A stretch of 64,000 nt of DNA from NCBI RefSeq assembly GCF_004962245.1, contig NZ_SUHQ01000022.1:61620-125619 (forward strand), written 5' to 3'. The notes under the pieces were generated by a model, which saw only the letters and a list, made by a program, of their open reading frames with translations, was not told the DNA's origin and searched no databases. Source of the DNA: Mesorhizobium sp. Lineage in GTDB: Bacteria; Pseudomonadota; Alphaproteobacteria; Rhizobiales; Rhizobiaceae. This document shows, one piece after another, positions 8,482 through 17,811 of this stretch. The position numbers and the translations under genes are program-made. Position 1 is the first letter of the stretch; each line of letters begins with the position of its first letter.

Positions 8482-8527
8482 ACATATATGTCTACAGTCT
8501 AGACATATATGTACAGTGCATATATGG
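8482..8527. promoter_or_regulatory. TetR operator candidate: 13-bp perfect inverted repeat plus extra half
   Basis: ACATATATGTCTA (8482–8494), a 5-nt spacer, then its exact reverse complement TAGACATATATGT (8500–8512). Each arm holds a self-complementary ACATATATGT core, centred 21 bp apart (two helical turns). A third CATATATG lies at 8520–8527, just before the ribosome site of the downstream gene. The position between divergent tetR and catabolic genes fits autoregulation. Confidence 0.75.
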
Positions 8528-8552
8528 TGAACTCTCCAACAAGGGGAAGGCC

Positions 8553-10963
8553 GTGAAGTCGCATTACCGCGCAGTCGTCATTGGGGGTGGCGTGGTCGGG
8601 CATCGGTGCTCTACCATCTGGCGCGGTTCGGCTGGACCGACGTGGCACTGATCGAGCGCGCCGAGCTGACGGCCGGTTCGACCTGGCACGCGGCGGCCGG
8701 GTTCCATGCACTCAATGCCGACCCCAATGTCGCGGCGCTGCAGGACTACACGATCAAGCTCTATCGCGAGATCGAGGCCGAATCCGGCCAGGACGTCGGC
8801 CTGCACATGACCGGCGGCGTCAACATCGCCAGTGATCCTTCCCGTTGGGAGTGGCTGAAATCTGCCTGGGCGGTGTTCCAGTCGGTCGGCATCGAAACGG
8901 CCCGGCTCGTAACGCCGGAAGAAATCAAGGCGATCTGCCCGATCGTCGATGTCAGCGATGTACTGGGCGGCCTCTACGATTCCAACGAAGGCCATCTCGA
9001 CCCCTATGGAACGACGCATGCCTATGCGGGTGCTGCGAAAAAGCGCGGCGCCGATGTCATCCTGCGTAACCGCGTGCTCGACCTGAAGCTGCGCGCCGAC
9101 CGCGGCTGGGACGTCCTCACCGAGCAAGGGACCATCGTTGCCGAGCATGTCGTCAATGCCGGCGGGCTGTGGGCAAAGCAGCTCGGCCGCATGGCCGGCG
9201 TCGACCTGCCGGTGACGCCGATGGAGCACCATTACTTCGTCACCGAGGACATCCCCGAGGTCGCGGCACTCGACAAGGAAATCGGCATCATCGTCGACCT
9301 CGAAGGTTTTTCCTATCTGCGACAGGAGCGAAAGGGCATCCTGCTCGGCGTTTACGAGCAGGACCCAAGGCACTGGAACATGGACGGCGCGCCGTGGGAC
9401 TATGGCATCGAGCTGATCCCGGAAGACATCGAGCGGATCAGCCCTGAACTTTCCAGGGCCTACGGGCGCTTTCCCTGCCTGGCGACTGCCGGTATCCGCA
9501 AATGGGTCAACGGCGCGTTCACCTTCACGCCGGACGGCAACCCGATCGTCGGCCCGGTGCGCGGCTTGAAGAACTACTGGGTCGCCTGCGGCGTCATGGC
9601 CGGCTTCAGCCAGGGCGGCGGCGTCGGCAAGTCGCTGGCCGAGTGGATGGTCCATGGCGAACCGCAGGCCGATATCTTCGGCATGGACATCGCCCGCTAT
9701 GGGGCGTTTGCCGCCAATCGTGAATATCTCAGGCAGACGACGCGTCAGTTCTATTCGCGCCGCTTCGTCATGACCTTTCCCAATGAGCGCCTACCGGCCG
9801 GCCGGCCGCTGAAGCGGCCCGGCGGCTATGACGGCATGACGGCGGCAGGATGCCAATGGACTGCTTCATGGGGGCTGGAAATCCCGGCCTATTTCGCGCC
9901 GATGGGCTTTCGCGAAAACACCACGCTGAAACGCTCCAACGCCTTCGACATTGTCGGCAAGGAGGCGCTGCGGGTCCGGCGCGCCGCCGGCATCGTCGAT
10001 ACCTCGGCCTTTTCGCGCTATGCGGTGTCCGGCCCGGGTGCGCAAGCCTGGCTCGACCGGCTGCTCGCCTCAAGGCTGCCGGAACCGGGGCGGGCGAGGC
10101 TCGCGCCGATGCTGGGCCATGACGGCCGGGTGAAAGGCGATCTCACCGTCTTCAATTGGGGGAACGGCCACTACTGGCTCATGGGCTCCTACTATCTGCG
10201 CGAATTCCACATGCGCTGGTTCGAGGCCCATGCGGCGGACGGCGTCGCCGTCAGCGACCTGTCCGACACGATGGCCGGGTTCCTCGTCACCGGGCCGAAT
10301 GCAAGGTCCATCGTGGCGCGCGCGACGCATCAGGATATCTCCGCAAGCGCCCTGCCGTTCATGGCCTGCGGCGAATTCGACATCGGCATAGTGCGCTCGC
10401 GCGTCGCGCGGCTGTCGATATCGGGCGAGCTCGGCTTCGAGATCAATTGCCCCTCTGCCATGCATGCCAGCCTGCGCGAAACGCTGCTCGCCGCCGGCCA
10501 GGATCTCGGACTCGCCGAAGTCGGCTTCCACGCGCTGAACGCGCTCAGGCTGGAAAAGAGTTTTGGCATCTGGTCGCGCGAATTCACGCAAGGCTACACA
10601 CCTGGCCAGACCGGCCTCGACCGTTTCATCGCCTTCGACAAGGGCGATTTCATCGGCCGCGAGGCGGCGTTGAAGGAGCGAAATGACGGCGTCCAGCAAC
10701 GTCTGGTGACGCTGGAGGTCGACGCTGTCGACGCCGACGCCAGCGGCTTCGAGCCGGTCTGGCATCAGGGCCGGCGCATTGGCTTCGTTACCTCCGGCGG
10801 CTATGGCTACACAGTCGGCAAGAGCCTGGCGCTGGCACTCGTCGACCGCGATTTCGCGGGGGAAGGCACGGTCCTGTCGGCGCACATTGTCGGCGTCGAG
10901 CGGTCGGCGCGCGTCATCGCGGCCTCCCCCTACGATCCCCAGGGCAAGGCAATACGGCAATGA
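8553..10963 (+). CDS. FAD-dependent dimethylglycine/sarcosine dehydrogenase-like protein, frameshifted near the N-terminus
   Basis: Predicted flavoenzyme oxidising an N-methyl group of dimethylglycine, sarcosine or a related amine, with a C-terminal GcvT-type tetrahydrofolate-binding domain to take up the one-carbon unit. The DAO fold spans about residues 7–390; the GcvT region follows from about 430 (GELGFEINCP, LNALRLEKSFGIWSREFTQGYTPGQTGLDRF). GTG 8553 with AAGGGG upstream starts KSHYRAVVIGGGVVG. The frame then has to shift: at GGG 8598–8600 one base is missing, and ASVLYHLARFGWTDVALIERAEL continues in the next frame (uninterrupted from GTG 8606). The break falls in the dinucleotide-binding GxGxxG loop, so as written the enzyme is dead; a sequencing error is equally possible. 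Corrected length is about 803 residues. Confidence 0.8.
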
Positions 10964-10975
10964 GGAGCATTCGCC

Positions 10976-12529
10976 ATGGTCGATGACGCCGCACGCAACC
11001 TCAGGCGCGAACGCCGGCGCGGACGAAGCGGCGAGGCCGGCAGCGAGACCAGTCGCCGGCCGGACTATCGTTCGCTGAAGAATCCGTTTCTGCCGCAGCC
11101 GGTCTTTTCGGCCGATCAGGTCGCCGCGATCCATGACACGGCGTTGCGCGTGCTCGAGGAACTCGGCGTCAAGGTGCTGCTGCCTGAGGCGCGCGCTCGC
11201 TTGGCCCGTGCCGGCGCTTTGGTCGACGAAGACAGCCAGATGGTGCGCATCGGCCGCGACGTCGTTGCGGCGGCGCTGGCTTCGGCGCCGAAATCGATCC
11301 TGGCGCATGCCGGCGACCGTGCCCGCGACCTGACGCTCGAGCTCGGCTCGATGACATTCCTGGCGGGATCCGGGGCGCCCAACGTCACCGATCTCGAACG
11401 CGGCCGGCGACCGGGCACGCTTGCCGCTTTCGAGGATCTCATCCGGCTGGTGCAGCATTTCGACGTGCTGCATATGCTCGGTCCCTGTATCGAACCGCAG
11501 GACGTCGACAACCGCTTCCGCCACTATGCCGTCAACCGTGCTCAGCTGACGCTGTCGGACAAATTCCCGTTCGTCTTCGCGCGCGGCACGCCGCAGGTCG
11601 AGGACGGGTTCGAGATGCTGCGGCTGGCGCGCGGCCTGTCCGAGGACGAATTCCGTTCGGGCGCTCATTGCTACACCGTCATCAACACCAACTCGCCACG
11701 TCAGCTCGACATTCCGATGGCGCAAGGTATCATCGACTTCGCCAAGGCGGGGCAGGTGTTGATCATCACGCCCTTCTGCCTGGCTGGCGCCATGGCGCCG
11801 ATCACCGTCGCCGGCGCGCTGACCCTGCAGCACGCCGAGGCGCTGGCCGGGCTGACGCTGGCCCAGATGGTGCGGCCGGGCGCGCCGGTCGTCTATGGCT
11901 CTTTCTCGTCCAACGTCGACATGAAGTCGGGGGCGCCGGCCTTCGGCACGCCCGAGCACGTCAAGGCGACGCTTGGCGCCGGCCAGCTTGCGCGCTTCAC
12001 CGGTCTTCCCTGGCGGTCCGGCGGCGGCAGCGCCGCCAACATTTCGGACGCGCAGGCGGCCCACGAAACGCAGTTTGCGCTGTGGGGCTCGGTGCTTGCT
12101 GGCGCCACGGTCTGCATCCATGCCGCGGGCTGGCTCGAAGGTGGCTTAAGCGTGTCCTTCGAAAAGCTGATCACCGATATCGAGGCGCTGCAGACGGTCG
12201 CGGAGCTGTGCGCGGCGACGCCGGGCGACGAGGACGCGATCGGTTTCGAGGCCATCGCCGAAGTGCCGCCGGGCGGGCACTTCTTCTCGGCCGGACACAC
12301 CATGGCGCGCTACCGCACCGCTTTCTACGAGCCGCTGGTGGCCGACTGGTCGAATTTCGGCAACTGGACGCAGGCCGGGTCAAAAACCGCGACAGAGCGC
12401 GCCACCGGTGTCTGGAAACGGCTGCTTGCCGACTTCCGGCCGCCGGCTTCCGCCGCTGCCACATCAGATGTCCTCGACGAATTCATAGCGCGGCGCACCG
12501 AGCAGGGCGGCGCGGCACCGGTTTCGTGA
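10976..12529 (+). CDS. Trimethylamine methyltransferase family protein (MttB-like, non-pyrrolysine)
   Basis: A 517-residue member of the MttB superfamily. Family features include HDTALRVLEELGVKV near residue 45, the GSGAPNVTDLERGRRPGTLAAFEDLIRL region and the barrel strands around INTNSPRQLD and VYGSFSSNVDMKSGAPAFGTPE. No in-frame TAG interrupts the gene, so pyrrolysine is absent, as in glycine-betaine-type MttB relatives. The family methylates a cognate corrinoid protein from a quaternary or tertiary amine; no corrinoid protein gene is seen nearby. It starts 12 nt after the flavoprotein gene with a GAGGAG site, so the two form an operon. Together they suggest stepwise demethylation of a betaine-like compound. 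The substrate is inferred, not known. Confidence 0.85.
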   Translation: MVDDAARNLRRERRRGRSGEAGSETSRRPDYRSLKNPFLPQPVFSADQVAAIHDTALRVLEELGVKVLLPEARARLARAGALVDEDSQMVRIGRDVVAAALASAPKSILAHAGDRARDLTLELGSMTFLAGSGAPNVTDLERGRRPGTLAAFEDLIRLVQHFDVLHMLGPCIEPQDVDNRFRHYAVNRAQLTLSDKFPFVFARGTPQVEDGFEMLRLARGLSEDEFRSGAHCYTVINTNSPRQLDIPMAQGIIDFAKAGQVLIITPFCLAGAMAPITVAGALTLQHAEALAGLTLAQMVRPGAPVVYGSFSSNVDMKSGAPAFGTPEHVKATLGAGQLARFTGLPWRSGGGSAANISDAQAAHETQFALWGSVLAGATVCIHAAGWLEGGLSVSFEKLITDIEALQTVAELCAATPGDEDAIGFEAIAEVPPGGHFFSAGHTMARYRTAFYEPLVADWSNFGNWTQAGSKTATERATGVWKRLLADFRPPASAAATSDVLDEFIARRTEQGGAAPVS

Positions 12530-12546
12530 CGTAGTTCAGCAGGCGC

Positions 12547-12714
12547 TCAGATGGGGCGCTTATTGCCGGTCTTTTGCGGCTCCCGGCGTATCGTGCCGGC
12601 ATCGGATTTTCCTGTGTGCTTGTCGGCGGCAAGTCTGCGAATGCGATCGAAGCGGCTTTCCTCGGCCACTTTGGTCTTCGCCGCAGCACTTGGCTTCGGG
12701 ACGAATGCAATCAT
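12547..12714 (-). CDS. Small charged hypothetical protein
   Basis: A 55-residue, very basic and polar protein, MIAFVPKPSAAAKTKVAEESRFDRIRRLAADKH…, with no membrane segment. The composition (Lys/Arg/Ala/Glu-rich) matches several short rhizobial proteins of unknown function. The ATG at 12714 has AAGGA nine bases upstream, which is the main support for the start; the frame is also open further upstream, to 12771, without a site. The stop faces the end of the mttB-like gene 17 bp away. Function not recognised. Confidence 0.5.
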   Translation of the reverse strand: MIAFVPKPSAAAKTKVAEESRFDRIRRLAADKHTGKSDAGTIRREPQKTGNKRPI

Positions 12715-12806
12715 GGATAGATTTCCTTGCCAGCGGCCACGCGCCGGGGAAGATGCCCCGGCGGCTGTCATTCAGGCTTTCTCGCTTCTCTGGGAGAATT
12801 CGAGGA

Positions 12807-13196
12807 TCAGGCGGCGAGAGCGACCGCGCAGCTTTGCGCACCCAGCCTGTCGGGCGCGGTTTTCCCGGGCATGGTCGCCCAGCCGCCCGTCTCGATGAAC
12901 TGCCGCTTCTTGTAGCTGTCGGTCAGGGCTTTGAACTCGACGAGTTTGGCGGCAGCGTCAGGTGCCGTATTGAAGCGATCGACGCAGACCGCCGAGGCCA
13001 GTTCGCCGCGCGCCACGTCGCCGGCGGTTACCGCCAGTGCGCGTGAGGTGCCACCGGTCACCCAGCCACCCCAGTTGAAACCGATGATCAGCGTGGCGGC
13101 GACGGTTGCCGCACATGCCCACAAGAGCGTGGATTTGGCCGGCTGGTAATCTTCCCATCGACGCGCGAGAGACGGCTTGCTGCTTGGTGTGGCCAC
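12807..13196 (-). CDS. Hypothetical single-pass membrane protein
   Basis: A 129-residue protein with a cytoplasmic basic N-terminus (MATPSSKPSLARRWEDYQPAK), one transmembrane helix at about 21–41 (STLLWACAATVAATLIIGFNW) and a periplasmic domain containing two cysteines (AVCVDRF and AQSCAVALAA) that could pair. Small proteins of this layout occur in many Rhizobiales genomes, but I do not recognise a function. A run of GAAGGAA lies at its start (ATG 13196). It lies downstream of groEL on the same strand, separated by a GC-rich hairpin at 13233–13253, so it is probably transcribed on its own. Confidence 0.7.
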   Translation of the reverse strand: MATPSSKPSLARRWEDYQPAKSTLLWACAATVAATLIIGFNWGGWVTGGTSRALAVTAGDVARGELASAVCVDRFNTAPDAAAKLVEFKALTDSYKKRQFIETGGWATMPGKTAPDRLGAQSCAVALAA

Positions 13197-13232
13197 GGAA
13201 CAGTTCCTTCCTGGTTGGTATTAGGATCGGTC

Positions 13233-13253
13233 GCCCGGCCTTGCCGGCCGGGC
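13233..13253 (-). terminator. GC-rich hairpin after groEL
   Basis: An 8-bp perfect stem GCCCGGCC / GGCCGGGC with a TTGCC loop lies 25 bp past the groEL stop on the minus strand. No T-run follows, so it may terminate weakly or stabilise the mRNA end. Confidence 0.5.
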
Positions 13254-13277
13254 GCTGCAGGCTTGTCTAGGCGATGG

Positions 13278-14900
<1,623 letters not shown>

Positions 14901-14962
14901 GATTTTTTCCAGTTCGATTGGTTGTGGCGAAGCGCTGGCAGCGCCGCCTGAATGAAAACTTG

Positions 14963-14999
14963 AAGCGTCCTTTGCGCGTCCAAGAGGACGCGCAGCGCT
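14963..14999. repeat. Short palindromic repeat in the groES–groEL spacer (copy 2)
   Basis: Stem GCGCGTCC (14974–14981), loop AAGA, GGACGCGC (14986–14993), flanked by the AGCGTCCTTT and AGCGCT ends shared with the copies at 4004–4049 and 58259–58304. As RNA it would place an 8-bp hairpin between groES and groEL. Confidence 0.55.
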
Positions 15000-15003
15000 C
15001 CAA

Positions 15004-15318
15004 TCAGGCGGCTTTCTTGGCAGCCACGGTCTTTTCAATGATGCCCATGATGTCGGCCTCCTTCATGATCAGAAGGTCCTCGCCGTCTATCTTGACCTCG
15101 GTTCCCGACCATTTGCCGAACAGGATGAGGTCGCCGGCCTTGACGTCGAGCGCGATCAAGGTGCCGCTTTCATCGCGCCCGCCCGGCCCGACGGCGATCA
15201 CTTCGCCCTCCTGTGGCTTTTCCTTGGCATTGTCGGGGATGATGATGCCGCCCTTGGATTTGGTGTCGCTTTCGGCGCGCCGAATGACGACGCGATCGTG
15301 GAGTGGCCGGAATTTCAT
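15004..15318 (-). CDS. groES: 10-kDa co-chaperonin GroES
   Basis: A 104-residue Cpn10, the lid of the GroEL chamber. The N-terminus KFRPLHDRVVIRR is the usual roof strand, followed by the mobile-loop segment with ESDTKSKGGIIIPDNAKEKPQEGEVIAVGPG, then GDLILFGKWSGTEVKIDGEDLLIMKE. It is the first gene of the groESL operon. The start at 15318 is fixed by the conserved N-terminus. The CIRCE inverted repeat lies 53 bp upstream of the start codon, so expression should be under HrcA repression relieved by heat. Confidence 0.98.
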   Translation of the reverse strand: MKFRPLHDRVVIRRAESDTKSKGGIIIPDNAKEKPQEGEVIAVGPGGRDESGTLIALDVKAGDLILFGKWSGTEVKIDGEDLLIMKEADIMGIIEKTVAAKKAA

Positions 15319-15370
15319 GGGAACTCTTTCTAGGGCCGGCTTAGGCGGCCGCTCCCCTTTTATAGGCGCG

Positions 15371-15397
15371 TTGGCACTCGATTGATAGGAGTGCCAA
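15371..15397 (-). promoter_or_regulatory. CIRCE element (HrcA operator) of groESL
   Basis: TTGGCACTC (15371–15379), nine bases, GAGTGCCAA (15389–15397). It matches the CIRCE consensus TTAGCACTC-N9-GAGTGCTAA with a single symmetric change per arm, and the spacer length is exact. It lies directly upstream of groES. Confidence 0.93.
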
Positions 15398-15565
15398 AAA
15401 ATATTAATTGGCCGTTGTAAAACATTTAATAGTATTATTTCGCCATTTCATTTTCAGAAATTTATCAATCAAAAAATAGACCAGAAATTGATTTTTCGAC
15501 TCCGAGCTACTATTTTAAGTAGGGAAACTCGCTTTCATCATTTCAGCAAAAAGGAAATTTTACCG

Positions 15566-15838
15566 ATGGCAGAAGTCAATCAGAGTATCATGGAAAAAGC
15601 TGAAGCGCGCTTCATGGAAAAGCAGAAGAAAACCGCGGAGCGAAACCAGGCAACGGCCGAATATGTTTCCGAGGCGAAGGCCAGGGACATCAAGACGGCA
15701 AGATTGCGGGCGCTGCGGCTGGCCAAGGAAGAGGCCGATCGCGCCGCGGAGGCCCTCAATCCCGTCGCCCCCAAGAAAAAGCGGGCGTCGCGAGCGGCCA
15801 AGAAAGCAGACGTTGCATCAACGGAGGTCAAGTCATGA
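15566..15838 (+). CDS. Small Ala/Lys-rich coiled-coil-like protein
   Basis: A 90-residue protein of almost continuous helical, highly charged sequence (MEKAEARFMEKQKKTAERNQATAEYVSEAKARDIKTARLRALRLAKEEADRAAEAL), ending in a Lys/Arg/Ala tail (APKKKRASRAAKKAD). It has no membrane segment. The basic tail resembles those of histone-like or nucleic-acid-binding proteins, but no domain is recognised. The ATG at 15566 has AAAGGAAA upstream; an upstream in-frame start lies in AT-rich sequence with no coding look. Its stop overlaps the start of the DUF1488 gene (ATGA), so the two are translationally coupled. Confidence 0.7.
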   Translation: MAEVNQSIMEKAEARFMEKQKKTAERNQATAEYVSEAKARDIKTARLRALRLAKEEADRAAEALNPVAPKKKRASRAAKKADVASTEVKS

Positions 15839-16101
15839 GCCTGACATTTCCCAATCCAAGCCGCAGCTATGACGAGGCGGGCAAACGCATCCGCTTCGTC
15901 GGCCATGACGGCATGTTTCAGATTTCTTTCTCTGTCGCCACGGATGCCATCTCGAAGGCATCATCAGAGGCACCAACTGCCGAAGCCACCTTTCTGGCAG
16001 CGTTCGATACGGCGTCCAGTTCCATCCACGAGATCGCCAGGAATGCCTATGCCCGGACCCGCAAGAGCATATATGTGCTGACGGCAGCCGATTTTCGCTA
16101 G
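15835..16101 (+). CDS. DUF1488 family protein
   Basis: An 88-residue protein of the DUF1488 family, common in rhizobia and other proteobacteria and without known function. It shows the family pattern: an N-terminal segment SLTFPNPSRSYDEAGKRIRFVGHDG with a hydrophobic strand MFQISFSVATDAI, followed by a helix ending in ARTRKSIYVLTAADF. It has no export signal. It overlaps the preceding small Lys-rich gene by 4 nt, giving a two-gene unit. The neighbouring upstream gene is groES on the other strand, and the 247-bp spacer holds the promoters of both. Confidence 0.8.
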   Translation: MSLTFPNPSRSYDEAGKRIRFVGHDGMFQISFSVATDAISKASSEAPTAEATFLAAFDTASSSIHEIARNAYARTRKSIYVLTAADFR

Positions 16102-16128
16102 GCCCAAATGTGCCTCGGTGAGGTTGGC

Positions 16129-16320
16129 TCAGGACTTGCGGTCCGCTTTGGCCCGCCGCTTGACGTCTCGGCTATTCAGCTGATCGACCATCGCGTCCGC
16201 ATCGCGTGTGTTCATGCCGACCAAGACTTGGCGCTTGAGTTCAACGGGCTGGCCGGTGAAGACATCGAAGACGGTCCAGCTGTGCGGATGCTCCATGCGC
16301 AGCGCGTAACGGTTTGCCAT
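16129..16320 (-). CDS. Small hypothetical protein
   Basis: A 63-residue protein, MANRYALRMEHPHSWTVFDVFTGQPVELK…, ending with a basic helix (NSRDVKRRAKADRKS). The central part (WTVFDVFTGQPVE…DADAMVDQLN) reads like a compact folded domain. I do not recognise a named family. The ATG at 16320 has AAAGGA eight bases upstream, which fixes the start; the same frame is open further upstream but runs through low-quality sequence. It is convergent with the DUF1488 gene. Confidence 0.65.
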   Translation of the reverse strand: MANRYALRMEHPHSWTVFDVFTGQPVELKRQVLVGMNTRDADAMVDQLNSRDVKRRAKADRKS

Positions 16321-16367
16321 TCCGGCATCCTTTCGTTTTCCGCCTCCGATCGATGAATGTCGATTGG

Positions 16368-16484
16368 TCAGGCCTGCGTAATGAAGAAAACCGCCGCAAG
16401 GACAAGGATCGTCCACACGACGACGAACAGCTTCAAGGCCATGCCCCCGTGTGAAGATAGAACCTCCCTCATGCGGGTCGCCAT
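16368..16484 (-). CDS. Possible 38-residue single-pass membrane peptide
   Basis: MATRMREVLSSHGGMALKLFVVVWTILVLAAVFFITQA: a short polar head and a C-terminal transmembrane segment reaching the stop. GAGGAG lies about ten bases before ATG 16484. Longer starts at 16505 and 16613 lack ribosome sites. It would be cotranscribed with the 63-residue protein gene 47 bp downstream. Its reality rests on the hydrophobic pattern and ribosome site only. Confidence 0.4.
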   Translation of the reverse strand: MATRMREVLSSHGGMALKLFVVVWTILVLAAVFFITQA

Positions 16485-16816
16485 GCTCTTCACGCTCCTC
16501 GACATGGTCGGGGCTGCCGCGGTTACAACCGGTGCCTTGACCCCAAGCTTTCCAAAAACAGGCAGCAGCGATGGCTCGCGCACGAAAACGACCTCGAATG
16601 TCCGGAGAAACAATCACCTCCATAGCACCGTTTTTCAAACGCCTTGCATGCCAAATGAGAAGGCGCGGCGTTGGCCACCGACATTCCTGATGCGAAGGGG
16701 CCGCGGTACTGGAGATCCCGTGATCTGGCGCAGGAACTTCAACGCGGTTACGCTGCAGGCAGGAATCGCTGACGGCGCAAAGGCCTGTTCAGCCGTGACG
16801 GGCGGGGGAGAGGACG
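16485..16816. other. Gap without a confident gene
   Basis: No convincing gene is seen. A 33-codon frame from TTG 16673 (MATDIPDAKGPRYWRSRDLAQELQ type sequence, preceded by GAGAAGG) has a coding look but is too short to call. It lies just upstream of the DUF3168 gene and could be a remnant of a neighbouring phage-type gene. Confidence 0.3.
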
Positions 16817-17227
16817 ATGACCGCACCGGCTGCCGCGTTGCAGAAGGCCTTGTTCGAAGCGCTGAACGGTGACGGTTCCCTGTCAGCGGCGTTGGGCGGC
16901 GCAAAACTGTTCGACCATGTCCCCGAAAATGTCCCGTTTCCCTATGTGACCTTCGGCCGGACCAGCGTCTACGACTGGGCAACAGGCATGGAGAATCCCG
17001 CCGAGCAGCTTTTCACGCTGCATTTCTGGTCGAAGTCCGAGGCCAGGCAAGAAATGCTCGATATGATGGATCTGGTCAGCGCCCGCCTCCGGGATGCGGT
17101 GCTCGCGCTCGACGAGCATCACCACGTCAATATCAGGCTCGAATTCACCGAAGCCCGTTACGACGAGGATCTTTCGGCCTACCACGGGCTGCTGCGCTTT
17201 CGTGCCGTGACGGAAGAAAACGACTGA
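16817..17227 (+). CDS. DUF3168 protein (phage/GTA tail-completion-like)
   Basis: A 136-residue protein of the DUF3168 family, found in lambdoid-type tails and in Rhodobacter-type gene transfer agents as the tail-completion or neck protein. Family features are ALQKALFEALNGDGSLSAAL at the start, DHVPENVPFPYVTFG in the middle, LHFWSKSEARQE and the final strands IRLEFTEARYDED…LLRFRAVTEE. GTG/ATG choice: ATG 16817 has GGGGGAGAGG upstream. No capsid, portal, terminase or tail genes flank it here, so this is an isolated copy. Whether it serves a gene transfer agent encoded elsewhere cannot be told from this window. Confidence 0.8.
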   Translation: MTAPAAALQKALFEALNGDGSLSAALGGAKLFDHVPENVPFPYVTFGRTSVYDWATGMENPAEQLFTLHFWSKSEARQEMLDMMDLVSARLRDAVLALDEHHHVNIRLEFTEARYDEDLSAYHGLLRFRAVTEEND

Positions 17228-17403
17228 CGCGCTTTCAATATGCCTGCAAGACAGTCTAGACTGAGGCTTGGGATGATTTTGCCGGGTTGGGGCGGCGAAA
17301 TCATAAGGTCGGTTGTCTCGCGGTTCAGGGGGTGAGATAGGCATGGATTGCAGGCGTTCACTGTTCATTTCACGTTCAGCACCGATGCGTTAGAACGCTG
17401 ATC

Positions 17404-17703
17404 ATGAAAACGCTTCGCTCCCATTTCCGAACCGCGACACTGGCGCTCTGCGCTGCCGGTCTGTTCGCGTCGCAGGCGACGGCGCTGCCGGTCGTCGTGC
17501 CCGAGCATGTCCAGCCGATCGTCATGGCTGCGGCCGACTGCTACGCGATCGGTCAGCAGGTTGCCGAGCAGAATGGCGGCACGCTGGCCAAGGCGTCGCA
17601 GTCGACGCGCGGTGGCCAGCCGGTCTGCGTCATAGTCGTGCTGGTCCCGGGCAAGGACGGTCAGCGTCCGCGTCGTTCCGAGATCGTCGTTCCGCTGAAC
17701 TGA
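17404..17703 (+). CDS. feuN: FeuN-like periplasmic modulator of FeuQ
   Basis: A 99-residue exported protein: signal peptide MKTLRSHFRTATLALCAAGLFASQATA, likely cut before LPVVV, then a small domain with two cysteines (DCYAIGQQV and QPVCVIVVLVPG) that may form a disulfide. In Sinorhizobium meliloti a small periplasmic protein, FeuN, is encoded just upstream of feuP–feuQ and restrains the FeuQ kinase. Position, size and export signal here match that description, so the name is assigned by synteny; sequence identity was not computed. It precedes feuP by 108 bp on the same strand. Confidence 0.75.
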   Translation: MKTLRSHFRTATLALCAAGLFASQATALPVVVPEHVQPIVMAAADCYAIGQQVAEQNGGTLAKASQSTRGGQPVCVIVVLVPGKDGQRPRRSEIVVPLN

Positions 17704-17811
17704 TCCCTGCCGTTTCCCAGGCCGCTGGAATCGGCCTATATCTGACACCGGACCCGTCAACAGGCTTAACGCGTCGACAGGCCGAGCTCTTCAACAGGTA
17801 GTGATCCCCGC

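Noticed and set aside
10070..12121. Long minus-strand frame opposite the flavoprotein and mttB-like genes
   Set aside because: Antisense shadow with no recognisable motif.
10976..12529. Pyrrolysine-containing MttB
   Set aside because: The gene has no in-frame TAG and no pylT/pylS-like sequence is near; it is the non-pyrrolysine type.
16357..16872. 171-residue plus-strand frame before the DUF3168 gene
   Set aside because: It overlaps the DUF3168 start in another frame, lacks a ribosome site and has no family features.
16817..17227. Part of a prophage or complete gene transfer agent cluster
   Set aside because: No terminase, portal, capsid or tail genes lie on either side.
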